Positions 33,486 through 45,119 of a stretch of 64,000 nucleotides of DNA are shown here, piece after piece. The notes below the pieces were generated by a model that ran no database searches, was not told the origin of the DNA, and saw nothing but the letters and a program-made list of their open reading frames with translations. The number at the start of each line of letters is the position of its first letter. The first letter of the stretch is position 1. The position numbers and the translations under genes were made by a program. Location: contig WSUB01000143.1 of the NCBI GenBank assembly GCA_019633425.1, forward strand, positions 42,103 to 106,102, in the 5' to 3' direction. The DNA comes from Tulasnella sp. 424 (lineage: Eukaryota; Basidiomycota; Agaricomycetes; Cantharellales; Tulasnellaceae).

Positions 33486-36400
33486 TTACAGCCCGTTCCA
33501 TTCAAAGGCCTTCGCAACTTCAAACGTCGTCTCGCTCTCCACCTCAGCAGCCGACCTGCCGACGCGAACGGTGTAGGTTCCTTTGTCGGCCCTCCAGCGG
33601 TGGATGATGTCATCCCAATACGACACGGCGTACTTGTCTAACGTGAATTCGACTTCCTCGGTCTTGCCTGGAGCGAGATCCTTGACCTTCTTGAATGCCT
33701 TGAGTTGCTGCTGCGGGTGGGAGAGTTGGCCTGTTGGTAGAGAAACGTAGACTTGGACGGCCTCGGAGCCGGCGACGGAGCCGGTGTTGGTGACCGAGAC
33801 NNNNNNNNNNNNNNNNNNNNNNNNNNNNNNNNNNNNNNNNNNNNNNNNNNNNNNNNNNNNNNNNNNNNNNNNNNNNNNNNNNNNNNNNNNNNNNNNNNNN
33901 AGTTGGCCTGTTGGTAGAGAAACGTAGACTTGGACGGCCTCGGAGCCGGCGACGGAGCCGGTGTTGGTGACCGAGACAGTAACGGTAGCGGAGAAGTCAC
34001 CCGAGGACGATGCAGAGACCTTGGCTTCACCGTACTTGAAAGTCGTGTACGAAAGACCGTATCTAAGAAAGGCGGGGAAAGTTAACGAGAGAGCGCGATC
34101 CGCGCTTTCGGCGACCGCACTCACCCGAATGGGAATAGAGGTGTGATGTTTCTATGATGGTAGCTCTTGTAACCAACGTACAAGTCTTCGCCATACCGGA
34201 CTTCGCCATTCTGCGGACTGAAATGACCGTATGTTGGAACGTCCTCGAGTCTCTTGGGGAAGGTCATGGACATCTTGCCGGAAGGGTTGACTTTGCCAAA
34301 GAGGACGTCCGCAATGGCATTCCCTGTCTCGTTGCCAAGGTACCATGCTTGAACGAGACCACAGACTTGGTCAATCCAAGGCATAGTTACAGCAGATCCC
34401 TGAAAGTGGAGGAGACGAATGTCCCAGATGCGGTGAGTAAGATTCGCTGGCCGGTCCGGAAGACACGTTTTCACTCACTGATTGGTTGACCACAACCGTC
34501 TTTGGGTTTACGGCAGCGACCTTGGCGACAAGCTCATTCGTCCTTCCAGGCAACTCCAAATGAGTTCGATCATAGCCTTCCGTCTCCCAATCTCCGTTCA
34601 AGCCTACAACGACGATAGCCAAGTCGGCATCTTTGGCGATCGCAGCGGCTTCGTCCACCGACTGCTCCGAGAGGACTTCAGCTCCGCCAAGGCGCAGACC
34701 AGGGCCCGGGCTGACGAGCGATTCATCTTCGTCTCCATCTGCAGGTCCACGAATATTTCGGAATTCGACTTCAATTTCGTGTGCGACGCCTGCTTTGAGA
34801 TCGGTTTCGCCGCACAGTTCAGGTGTCCCGTTGCTGAAGAACGCTGGGAAGAGGTGAGAAAGAAGGGTTCGTACGAGTTTAGCCACTAAAAGTCTCAGGA
34901 ATCACGTAAACGACGGCCCGGCCGGACGTACTGTTACCCCTCTTTTGCCTCGTCCAATTATCAATGACCAGCTTCCCATCGACGTATAGTTTACCTCTCC
35001 CAAGGACGGTCAAACCGAATCGGAAACGTTCATCCTTCTCCCGGGGAATGAGCTTGCCCTTGAATCTGGCGGTAAATCTCGTGCTAGCGTCGTCAAAGGC
35101 AGCGTCGACGAGAAAGACGTTGGTATCCTTGACACGAATGGAGCGAACAGGGGTGTCGATGATCTTGTCTTGTTCGTCGTGGGAGTAAATAGAGCAGATC
35201 CATCCTGGCTCGCCGGTCTCGGTCGTCAGTTGAGTGTCGAGCCGGGGTTGCATCATGTACCCTAGCCAGTCGGGTCTAGGCGTTAGTCTCCGTTACGCGT
35301 GACATTTGAAGAGAGAAACTAGAACACGTACCAGCACACCCTTCATGGTACTTCACCTCCACACCTTGCGGCAAACCCGCGACGATCCCATCAAATGGAG
35401 AGACGACGTACGCGTTCGTCATCGACGCTGATCCTCCACCGCTCGGAACTATAGCCTTCGCATTCGGACCAATGATCGCGATCTTCTTAAGACCCGAGTC
35501 CGCAGGCTTAATAGGGAGGATGTTGGCCGTGTTTTTGAGCAACACGATGGATTCGGCCGCAACTCGGCGCATGAGAGCGCAGTCCGCGTCCTTTTTCTCG
35601 TAGGTCTCTTTTCCGTCGCCATCGATGATCTGATTTGAGCCGAGGGAGGAAATAGGGTAGATCCGAGTTAGCTCAAAACCCACTCCCGCGCCCCACAGAG
35701 AAATTAAATCGGAAAAGAAGATGGAAATAGAACGAAAGCCCGGAGCCGACCCGAGCGTGTACGCGTTACGCAGCACGAACCCAAGCCCCAATAACTCACC
35801 TCGGCATTCGTCTTTGACAGGTGCTTGACCAGATTCAACACACTCGCAGCGCGCTCCTTGATGGTCCTAACCGTAATCTTCTTGGCCGAAATGCAGCGCT
35901 GGACCTTCTCGTCAGCCCTCCATTTATTAACTCCGGGCATCTCTAAATCAACTCCGGCGTTGATGGAGGAAGCCAAGCCGTAGACGCCGAACCAATCGCT
36001 CATAACCATTGCCTCGGATTTCCATTCTCCTCGCAGGATCGATTGGAGGAGGTACGGGTTTTCGGAACAGTGAGTGCCGTTGAGCTTGTTGTATCTTTTG
36101 ATTGGGAAAGTTTCGTGCGGGGTTTGAAAGAAGAGTGTGAGGGAAAGGGAAGGCAGGGGAAGGGTGTGGCGCGTCAATCAATACGAAGGCTTGGGAGAGA
36201 AGCCCGACGATAATTGGACCAAAGGTCGTCGATCGGGGAGGGGGGGGGAGGAAGTCGGAAAGCAGGAAGCTTTACTCACGAGGTCATGTAAGACATGGGT
36301 TTAGCCAATTTCTCAGCCAACATGAACGGATAAAGGTAGACCTCTCGAAGAGCTCGGTCGCTCAAGATCGAGTCACTGCCCATGCGCTCGTCTTCCTGGT

Positions 36401-37728
36401 CGTTGGCGCTACAATAATCAAAACAAGCGAAGAAAAGAAGGCAAGTCAATAATCAATAAGCTCGAGAGCCCAGACTCGGTTAATCCCACGAGGGAAATGG
36501 GGAACGTGGCTAGGAGGCTTAAGCCTCGCCTCGGTTGGGAATAGCACCAGGGGAAAAGTATGAAGAATGCTTCTGGACACGTACACAAAGTGCTTAATGC
36601 ATGCTGCGACCCCACCGCTTTGAAGGCCGTTGATGTAAGCTGCTGCCATGTGTCCAGATAGGTGGGGGTCTTCTGCAAAGCTTTCGAAGCTCTATTTTGC
36701 ATATTTTGGTTTTGGTGTGGGGGGAAAGGAGGAAGAAGAAGGTCGCAGTAATTGGAAGTATACAAATGTTGAAATCCAATTAGCGTCCAACGCGAAAGGA
36801 TATCCGAGACGTCCGACACACGGGGAGGAGGAGGAAAGACTCACTCGACCGCCCAAAGGTGACTATAAGCCCCAAGAAGATCGACCCTATCAGCATACCA
36901 CATCCACGAACCGAGCGAAACTCAGTGGAGGAACTTACCCGTTGGATGTTGCATGTTGGAGCCAGCAGGACGGACGATGCACGCTGTTTGACTTCTGGAG
37001 CGAGCAAGTTGGAGGCAATTTCGCTGACGAGTTCCGTATCCCAGGTTGCTCCCAAAGCGGTCGCGCACTGCACCCAATCACAAGCGATCAGATCGCGTGT
37101 AAGTTGTAGTTCGAAGCGATAATAATAGGGAAAGACGAAGGTTCGGTGATGAAGCACATGTACAGCGCTGAGAGGCGTGGGACCAGTGGACAACTCCAAC
37201 AATGGAAACTTACCGGGATGCAGTTAGCCGGAGTGCAATTAAAGAGGAACCCTCCACGGACGCCGCTGGGACCTGAATAGTGAACGAAGTAATCGTGATT
37301 TGTCGTTTCGGTAGGGAACAGCAGAAGAACGTGACAAAATTAACATTTGTCGTCATAGCGCTGGGATTCGTAAGGAGATATATCCGTACCATCGGAAACC
37401 TAAACAATACATGAAATAAAAATATTGAATTCATCAGAGACGATTGAGACATCTGATAATCAACGAGCTACTGACCTTAATAGAGGGAACGCCAAGGCGG
37501 GGGACCTAATTCGTGCAACGCCGACGCCGATGATGGTGAGAATGGTTTAGCGCAAGGGAATTAAGCGTGCAGGGTATAATGAAGCTTCGACCGGCCCCCG
37601 GGTTGTTGCAAACTTACAGCTGCAGTCCCCCAGAACCCGACTCCGGCTATCAGGGAAATGGCCTCTTCGGTGGTGAGTTTATCCACAATGTCTTGAACGT
37701 CGGCATTGGCAAAAGAAGCGGCGGTCAT
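33486..37728 (-). CDS. GH3 beta-glucosidase with PA14 domain, copy 2 (contains assembly gap)
   Basis: Same exon order and domains as copy 1: GH3 barrel with PLGGR, KHFV, NDQEDER and [18 protein letters not shown] (nucleophile Asp, near 36000), then the second GH3 domain, a PA14 insert ([19 protein letters not shown]) and the C-terminal domain. It starts at 37728 without a signal peptide. Differences from copy 1 are mostly single substitutions, for example GLASSINAG for GLAPSINAG and [18 protein letters not shown] for the matching PA14 edge. The 100-N gap at 33801-33900 splits the C-terminal domain, where the segment [18 protein letters not shown] appears twice. This is almost surely an assembly fault, not a real duplication. 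No stop codon is seen elsewhere. Confidence 0.87.
33724..33800. repeat. Left flank of gap, identical to 33901-33977
   Basis: Seventy-seven bases that recur exactly after the run of Ns (both start agttggcctgttggtag and end gtgaccgagac). The other two GH3 copies contain this segment once. Confidence 0.9.
33801..33900. other. Assembly gap of exactly 100 N
   Basis: A run of one hundred Ns, the usual placeholder for a gap of unknown length. Since both flanks are the same 77 bases and the other copies have a single one, the two contig ends most likely overlap and the gap is not real sequence. Confidence 0.95.
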
Positions 37729-37877
37729 CGTGGGTTTCCGAATTGACGAGTTTGAGTGAAGTGAGAGGAGAGAAAGGCGGAGAATAGACAGACAAAAGCT
37801 CGTTTAAACGGGTTTAGAGAGCAAAACAGATAGTTTTTGAAGCAGACAGTCTAGCAGGTAGATACTGTAGCTCCCAC

Positions 37878-37883
37878 TTTATA
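37878..37883 (-). promoter_or_regulatory. TATA box of GH3 copy 2
   Basis: TATAAA on the minus strand, 150 bases upstream of the start codon at 37728, the same spacing as in copy 1. Confidence 0.6.
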
Positions 37884-38789
37884 TGATGTACGGTCGGATA
37901 AATATCTGACAACGACTAGATGACTGCGGGACCGATTTCGATTGCCATTTGGAGCTAAGATATGCTAAAAGAAACTATCAAAAAGTGAGGGTGTGGCACA
38001 TGAGCGGGCCGGCGGGCGAAAAGCGACGAACCATTCGGGTAAATAGCGGATAAATTAAGGCATCAGCTGAGCTTATCCGAAGACTCGGTCAGATGACCAC
38101 CTGATGCACTAAGAACGTCTGGGCCTATTATTCAAATCCTGAGATTAGGAATCAAATAGTATTTGTCATGGGATAGGACGTTCGTGGCCTGGTGACCTAT
38201 TGGTTGAAAGGTGCGTCGGGACGCCCCGACGTGAGCACACACACTCTCAAGCGGGATCCCGATTCGAGCGTGAAACTTTCAAGACACACGGGATTGATTA
38301 CTTGATCAATTATACACAAATTGCGAGCTCCGTGCTTCTTCAGCATTGTCTCAAGCCCATCTGCGAGATTTTTCCAAGGACGGAACGGAAGACATAGAGA
38401 TTTTCGATTCGTGGATTGTATCTATATGAAAAAGACCTTGTTAAATCGCGATGTGTTAGTCTCGTAAACAAGGGCAAGGATATGCCTCGAACAAGAGATG
38501 GATCAAGCGACCTGATCCATCACCATGTCTCGTCGCGGAAACGACGGGACGGTTTTAATGGTTTCGGCAAGCTTAAGGAAAGTTACAACCCGTGTCAGCA
38601 AAGTGAATCATTTCATCAGGAACAGTTCTGTTGAAAGTGAGCTCACTTTCACTTCTCCGAAGATGGGATCAATACTTGCTTTTGTTGAGAGCATTTCAAA
38701 AGAAATGTGTACGGCACGTGAAGCCTCTCCGTTCCCACCAGCGCGCGACGCTACCGAATCCTCCATCCGGACACCGTTTAACCCGTTCC

Positions 38790-39357
38790 ACGGCATTTGT
38801 AGACGATGTCACACCACTTAGTCCTGTGCCCAACCTTTGATACTTGTTAATATCAGCTTACCCACTGCTCCAGTTCAACGTATTAGCTCTTTCTCCAACC
38901 TTCCGTCATGGTCCGCATCCGCATTCGCTGAGACAGTGGCAGCTCTTTCAGGAGCGTCTTCCATATCATCGACTGGTGCTCCAGGTGCAGAATCGAAAAG
39001 CGGTCCCGTCACCCCCGGAAGTACACTCGGAGCTTACCCACCCTCGCAAGTTGTTATCAGTCTGGCCCGGGAGACTAACTCGGAACGCGTTGCCGATCCA
39101 TGACTAACAGTCCGAGCCAGCTATGAATATTGTCCTGTTGTATATCTAGGAATCACGACGGGATGGGATCAGGTCGTGCTTCATGGACCTTTGGAAAACC
39201 CATGCCAAGTTAAGAGTTGGCGAGCAGGGAGGTTAAGTTGACACCGCGCTCACCCTCCCCGTGAGGCCATAATAAGCCCGTTCCACATGGCCCACATACC
39301 AATACGCAGTGTGGTCTTTGACAGCAAGATTACCCCGAGTGCAAAGAAATGTTTATG
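38790..39357 (+). pseudogene. TRS20 remnant in unit 3
   Basis: The Ser/Ala-rich insert of TRS20 is still readable (NLPSWSASAFAETVAALSGA near 38900). The region of the first long helix and most of the EKFNEW exon are deleted. Remains of the KFVLLHES exon (near 39130) and of the last exon (near 39290) follow in different frames. It is a clear relic, shorter than the unit 2 relic, so the two decayed with separate deletions. Confidence 0.85.
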
Positions 39358-39510
39358 GAGTGAGTCAGGATACCTGTGACCCGGAACCACCACGCAAGAC
39401 GTTCACTCGAGATATCTATCCCTCACGCGTAGTTGCCAATGATCATCAATTTATATCGCGGGATCGAGTTACCAAAAACACAACAGGGATAACTTTTTAC
39501 GGAGGTGATT

Positions 39511-42500
39511 TTACAGCCCGTTCCATTCAAAGGCCTTTTCGACTTCAAACGTCGCCTCACTCTCCAATTCAACAGCCGACCTGCCAACGCGAACGGTGTA
39601 GGTTCCTTTATCGGCTCTCCAGCGGTGGATGATATCGTCCCAATACGACACGGCGTACTTGTCTAGCGTAAATTGGACTTCCTCGGTCTTGCCCGGAGCG
39701 AGGTCCTTGACTTTCTTGAACGCCTTGAGTTGCTGCTGCGGGTGAGAGAGCTGGCCTCTCGGCAAAGAAACGTAGACTTGGACGGCCTCGGAGCCAGCGA
39801 CGGAGCCGGTGTTGGTGACTGAAACAGTAACGGTCGCGGAGAAGTCACCCGATGATGATGCGGAGACTTTGGCTTCACCGTACTTGAAGGTAGTGTACGA
39901 AAGACCATATCTAAGAAAGACGTGAGGAGTGAACAACGAGAGCGCGCGATCTTCGTTTCGGCAACCACGCTTACCCGAACGGGAAGAGAGGGGCGATGTT
40001 CCTAAGCTGGTAGCCCTTGTAACCAACGTACAAGTCTTCGCCATACCGAACTTTGCCATTCTGCGCACCGAAACCGTATGATGGAATGTCCTCGAGTCTC
40101 TTGGGGAAGGTCATGGACATCTTGCCGGAAGGGTTGACGTTGCCAAAGAGAACGTCCGCAATGGCGTTCCCTGTCTCGTTGCCAAGGTACCATGCATGAA
40201 CGAGACCAGAGACCTGGTCGATCCAAGGCATCGCTACAGCAGATCCCTGAAAGTGGAGGAGACCATGTCCCAGATGCGATGAGTAAGATTCGCTGGCCGG
40301 TCCGTAAGACACGTTTTCACTCACTGATTGGTTAACCACGACCGTCTTGGGGCTTACGGCAGCAACCTTGGCAACAAGCTCATTCGTCCTTCCAGGCAAC
40401 TCCAAATGAGGGCGATCATTGCCTTCCGTCTCCCAATCTCCGTTCAAGCCTACGACAACGATGGCCAAATCGGCGTCTTTGGCGATTGCAGCGGCTTCGT
40501 CCACCGACTGCTCCGGAAGGACTTCAGCTCCGCCAAGGCGCAAACCAGGGGGGATTCTTGCGAGCGCTTCAGCTTCGTCTCCATCTGCAGGTCCACGGAT
40601 ATTTCGGTATTCGATTTCAATTTCGTGTGCGACGCCTGCTTTGAGATCGGTTTCGCCGTGTTTTTCAGGTGTGCCGGCGCCGAAGAACGCTGTGGAGAGG
40701 TGGGAGAGAACGGTTCATACGAGTTTAGCCATTACAAGTCTCAAGCTTCACGTAAAACGAATGCTCGTCCGGACGTACTGTGACCCCTCTTTTGCCTCGT
40801 CCAATTGTCGATGACCAACTTCCCATCTACGTATAGTTTAGCTCTCCCATTGACGGTCAAGCCGAATCGGAAACGTTCGTCCTTCTCCCGAGGAATGAGC
40901 TTGCCCTTGAATTTAGCGGTATATCGCGTGCTCACGCCTTCGGCAAAGGCACGGTCGACGAGGAAGAGATTTGTTTCCGTGACACCAACGGAACGAACGG
41001 GGGTGTTAATGATCCTGTCTTGTTCGTCATGGGAGTAAATGAAGCAGGTCAATCCCGGTTCGCCGGTCTCGGTTGTCAGTTGGCTGTCGAGCCGGGGTTG
41101 CATGTTGTAGCCTAGCCGATCGGGTCGGGGGCGTTAGCCTCTCAGGCGCGTAACATTCGAAGGGAAACAGCCGTGACGACGTACCCGCACACCCTTCATG
41201 ATACTTCACTTCCACGCCCTTCGGCAGGGCCGCTACGATACCATCGAATGGAGAGACGAAGTACGCGTTCCTCATAGCCGCCGATCCACCACCGCTCGCG
41301 GCCGTAGCCTTCGCATTCGGACCAATGATCGCGACCTTATTAATCCCCGAGTCCGCAGGCTTAATAGGGAGGATGTTGGCGGTGTTCTTGAGCAGGACGA
41401 TGGATTCAGCCGCGACTCGGCGCATAAGCGCGCAATCGGCGTCCTTTTTCTCGTAATGCTCCTTGCCGTTACCATCGATGACCTGGTTTTCGAGAAAAGG
41501 GAAATGCCATGTTTAGTTCAAATGCGCCCCCACGGGGGAAAACCCCGAATTTGGGAAAAGGAGGGAGAGGGGAATAGAAAGGTCGGGAGAGGCCGAGAGG
41601 CCGAAAGCCCGGAGCCGACTCGAGCGTGTTACGCATTCCACGGCATCAAAAACACAAGCCCCGACAACTCAACTCACCTCGGCATTGGTCTTTGACAGAT
41701 CCTTGACCAAATTCAACACGCTGGCAGCGCGCTCTTTGACCGTCCTAACCGTAATCTTCTTAGCCTTGATGCAGCGTTGGACCTTTTCATCTTCCCTCCA
41801 TTTATTCACTCCGGGCATCTCCAAATCGACTCCGGCGTTGATGGAGGGAGCCAAGCCGTAGACGCCGAACCAGTCGCTCATAACCATTGCCTCGGATTTC
41901 CATTCGCCTCGCAGGATCGATTGCAGGAGGTAGGTGTTTTCGGAACAGTAGGTGCCGTTGAGTTTGTTGTACCTTTAGGTTGGGAAGTTTGTGGGGGAGA
42001 CAGAATTGTGCGAGGGAAGGGAAGCGAAGGGGAAGGGGAAGGGCGGTGTGGAGCGTCAATCAGTCAATACGAAAGAGAAGCTTGACGATAATTGGACCAA
42101 AAGGCCGTAGATCGGGGAGTTGGGAAGGAAGGAAGCCTTTACTCACGAAGTCATGTAACACATGGGTTTAGCCAATTTCTCAGCCAACATGAACGGATAA
42201 AGGTAGATTTCTCGGAGAGCTCGGTCACTCATGATAGAATCACCACCCATACGTTCGTCTTCCTGGTCGTTGGCGCTAACAAAATAAAGGAAAAAAAGAA
42301 GATCAATTAGAAAGCTCGAAGCAACCCAGACCTCGAACCCAGAAGTGGGAGGCGGTTAATGCCACGAGGTGGGATATGAAATTGGCGGAACGTGGTCATT
42401 GGAGGCCTCAAGCCTCGCCTCGATTGGGTTTAGCACCAGGGGGTGAAAGAAAGCTTCTAGACACGTACACGAAGTGTTTGATGCATGCTCCAACCCCACC

Positions 42501-43641
42501 GCTTTGAAGGCCGTTGATGTACGCTGCTGCCATGTGGCCGGATAAGTGAGGGTCTTCTGCAAAGCTTTCGAAGCTCTATTTTTGCATATTTTTGGGTTTT
42601 AGTGCGGGGGTGAAAGGAAGAGGAAGGTCGCAGATATTGCAGGTATACAAATGTCGAAATCCGATTAGCGTAAGGAAATCCGAGACGTCCGAAAATCGAG
42701 GGGAAAGACTCACGCGACCGCCCAAAGGTGACTGCAAGCCCCCAAAGACAGAGATCGACCCTATTAGCATATCAAAATCCACGGACACTAATAATAAAAA
42801 GTTCGGTCCGGGAGACGCACCCGTTGGATATTACATGTCGGAGCCAACAGGACGGACGATGCACGCTGCTTGACTTCTGGGGCGAGCAAGTTGGAGGCAA
42901 TTTCGCGCACGAGTTCCGTATCCCAGGTTGCTGCTAAAGCGGTCGCGCACTGCCGCACCCCCGCAAATCAAAATCGCGTGTCAGTTAGTTTTTAGTTTCG
43001 AAGCAGGTAGTTAATTAGGGCAAGACGAAGACGAAGGTTCGGTGATAACCAGGAACGTGGTCGATTCCCGGGGCCGAGAGGCGTGGGACAAGAAGGATCG
43101 AGGAGGAGGGAACTTACCGGGATGCAGTTAGCCGGAGTGCTATTGAAGACGAACCCTCCGCGGACGCCGTTGGGACCTGAATAGAAGAGTAATCGTGATT
43201 TGTCGTTTTTGGTAAGGGAATAAGCAGGGGAAAAGCGTCAAATAAGTCTTTGTCGTCATAGCGCCCGTGATTTGCAAATAGAATTCCGTACCGTCGGAAA
43301 CCTGAACAATTCATGAAATAATAAAGGAAGCATTGAATGGGGGATCAGAGATGGGGCGAAGTGAGACATGCGATAATCAGTGAGCTAACTGACCTTGATT
43401 GAAGGAACGCCAAGGCGAGGGACCTAATACGTGGAAGGGCGACAATTCAGTTAGGATGGTGGTTTAGCGCAAGGGAATTAAGCGTGCAGGGCATAATGAA
43501 AACCTCGGCCTCTCCCTCGATTAAACTCACAGCTGCAGTGCCCCAGAACCCGAAGCCGGAGATCAAAGAAATGGCCTCTTCTGTGGTGAGTTTATCCACG
43601 ACGTCTTGAAGGTCGGCAGTGGCAAAAGAAGCGGCAGTCAT
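39511..43641 (-). CDS. GH3 beta-glucosidase with PA14 domain, copy 3
   Basis: Starts at 43641 ([20 protein letters not shown]) and ends at 39511 with EKAFEWNGL. It shows the same ordered motifs: [48 protein letters not shown], the nucleophile in [10 protein letters not shown] (near 41870), [13 protein letters not shown], the PA14 insert ([16 protein letters not shown]) and [13 protein letters not shown]. Here copies 1 and 2 have EGYDR, so a tyrosine next to the conserved ETEG/DR segment is asparagine, which might affect activity or specificity. Copy 3 is the most diverged of the three by eye (for example [12 protein letters not shown] changes near 41760). No stop or frameshift was found. No signal peptide is seen. 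Confidence 0.88.
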
Positions 43642-43759
43642 CGTAGCGTATGTCCGAATTGACCGAAGTGAGCGAGAGAGAGAGTTTAACCGGTGATGGA
43701 GGGTAAACCCAAGGCAAAACTGATGGTTAATGGTTTGGTCGGGTAAACTCCTCTCGCGC

Positions 43760-43765
43760 TTTATA
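43760..43765 (-). promoter_or_regulatory. TATA box of GH3 copy 3
   Basis: TATAAA on the minus strand, 119 bases upstream of the start codon at 43641. The shorter spacing than in copies 1 and 2 reflects small deletions in the leader. Confidence 0.55.
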
Positions 43766-44224
43766 TCGTGTAGTGTTGGACAAATATTGGAAAATAATCT
43801 GACAACGAAGAGCTTACTCTAGTTGTCTACGGGACCCGACTCTAATTGCCATATATAGACTAAAATGTATTAAAAGATGCTTCCAAAGGACATAAATGTA
43901 TGGCACAGGAGTGGGCCGGCCGGGCGACGCTCTCTGAAAGGTATTTCTCCGAAGACTCACAGTCACTCGGATAAACAATGGATAAACAAGACATCAGCTG
44001 CTCGAGCTTATCCGAAGAGTCGGTCAGATGACCACCAGATTACTGCTTAGTAAAGGAATGTCGGGCCTTTCGAACCTTCATACGCCGAGTTGGGAATCCA
44101 GTTGGTAGTTGTCGTGGGATAGGAGGTTCGTGGTCCGGTGTCCTATTGGTTGAGAAGATGTGTCGGGACGCCCCGACGCTCTCAGGCGGGATCCCGATTC
44201 GAGTGAGAAACTTCCAACACACAC

Positions 44225-45119
44225 GCTCTCGAAATTCGCGAACCCGGCTTTCTAAAAATGTATTTCGCCTGAAAAAGAATTGAAGAAAAAGGTACCCCCC
44301 CATGTGAAGCGGCTTGGGCTAAATAACCGATGCCCGCTTTTTGGCGGGTAATGACGCATAGCTCTCTCCTTGGCCTTGGAAGGAAGCTCTAAAGAACACG
44401 TCGGTCGGTCGATGCGTGGTTCGCGAACTCTGAGGCACTTTTCCCTTTGGTACACACACCCGTACTTTGGACGAACGAATCGGGTGACGGGACGGATTTT
44501 ATCATTGGAGAGCGGCGCGAGATCTTCTTTCCAGTTTCCCTCGAGCACATGTCTTTGGAAGGATGTCAACCCTTCAAGTGCTAGAGAGAGGCGAGCGCGA
44601 AGTTGAAAACCCATTTTGGCGGGTGGTCCCTTAACCTTGCACCTGGATGAACCCGCGCCAGTCGTGGGTTTTTGTGTTTCTCCCCGACCGAGTGCATACC
44701 ATACAGTTTCCAGTACCCGAAAAAGAAGCATGCGACCTTTACCGACCGGGTCCCCCCTTCGACGTCGAGCGCAGGCGGGTTGCTTCCTGAACCCGTCGAG
44801 ATCGCATCTGCCACAAGAAGTAACCCAAAAAGTACGATGGTTCGCCCGACTTGGTGCGTCTCTGGGGTATTTGGGACTCCCTAAGGGTCGCGAGTCCCTT
44901 GCAGGATATCTTAAACTGTGGGACCCACGCGAGAGGGGCCTTTGCGCGCGACCGCTCTCTCCCTCCCACCTCCCCTCAAGTTCTCGCCTCGTTCTCGCAT
45001 TGGTACCCTCACGGGTATACGTTTCTCCTCCCCTCTCAGCCACCTCGACACACCTATCTTCGATCGACGACACAAAGCCCGCCCCCACCGCCAACGGACC
45101 CACTTTGACTCTTACAAAT
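44225..45119 (+). promoter_or_regulatory. Promoter / long leader region of the Zn2Cys6 factor
   Basis: About 0.9 kb between the end of the tandem array and the transcription factor start. A pyrimidine-rich stretch (about 44955-45045, with ctctccctcccacctcccct) resembles fungal transcription start regions. The plus frame is open back to 44616 in phase with the factor, and a minus frame is open from 45190 to 44252. Neither looks like protein by composition (rich in Arg, Pro and Ser). Judged to be GC-rich leader and promoter DNA. Confidence 0.45.

Larger units (their letters stand above)
32323..38297. repeat. Tandem unit 2 of 3 (decayed TRS20 + GH3)
   Basis: Second direct repeat, carrying the TRS20 remnant and GH3 copy 2 in the same order and orientation as unit 1. 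It contains the assembly gap at 33801-33900, so its true length is uncertain. Its right end shows the block gcgggatcccgattcgag, also seen at the ends of units 1 and 3. Confidence 0.85.
38298..44224. repeat. Tandem unit 3 of 3 (decayed TRS20 + GH3)
   Basis: Third direct repeat. The left edge has cttgatcaa, as at the TMEM19 end of unit 1. The right edge lies after cttccaacacacacg at about 44224, where similarity to the other unit ends stops and unrelated sequence begins. Gene order and orientation are as in the other units. Confidence 0.85.

Noticed and set aside
33486..34124. Duplicated C-terminal strand in GH3 copy 2
   Set aside because: It arises only from the identical flanks of the N gap; the other copies have it once.
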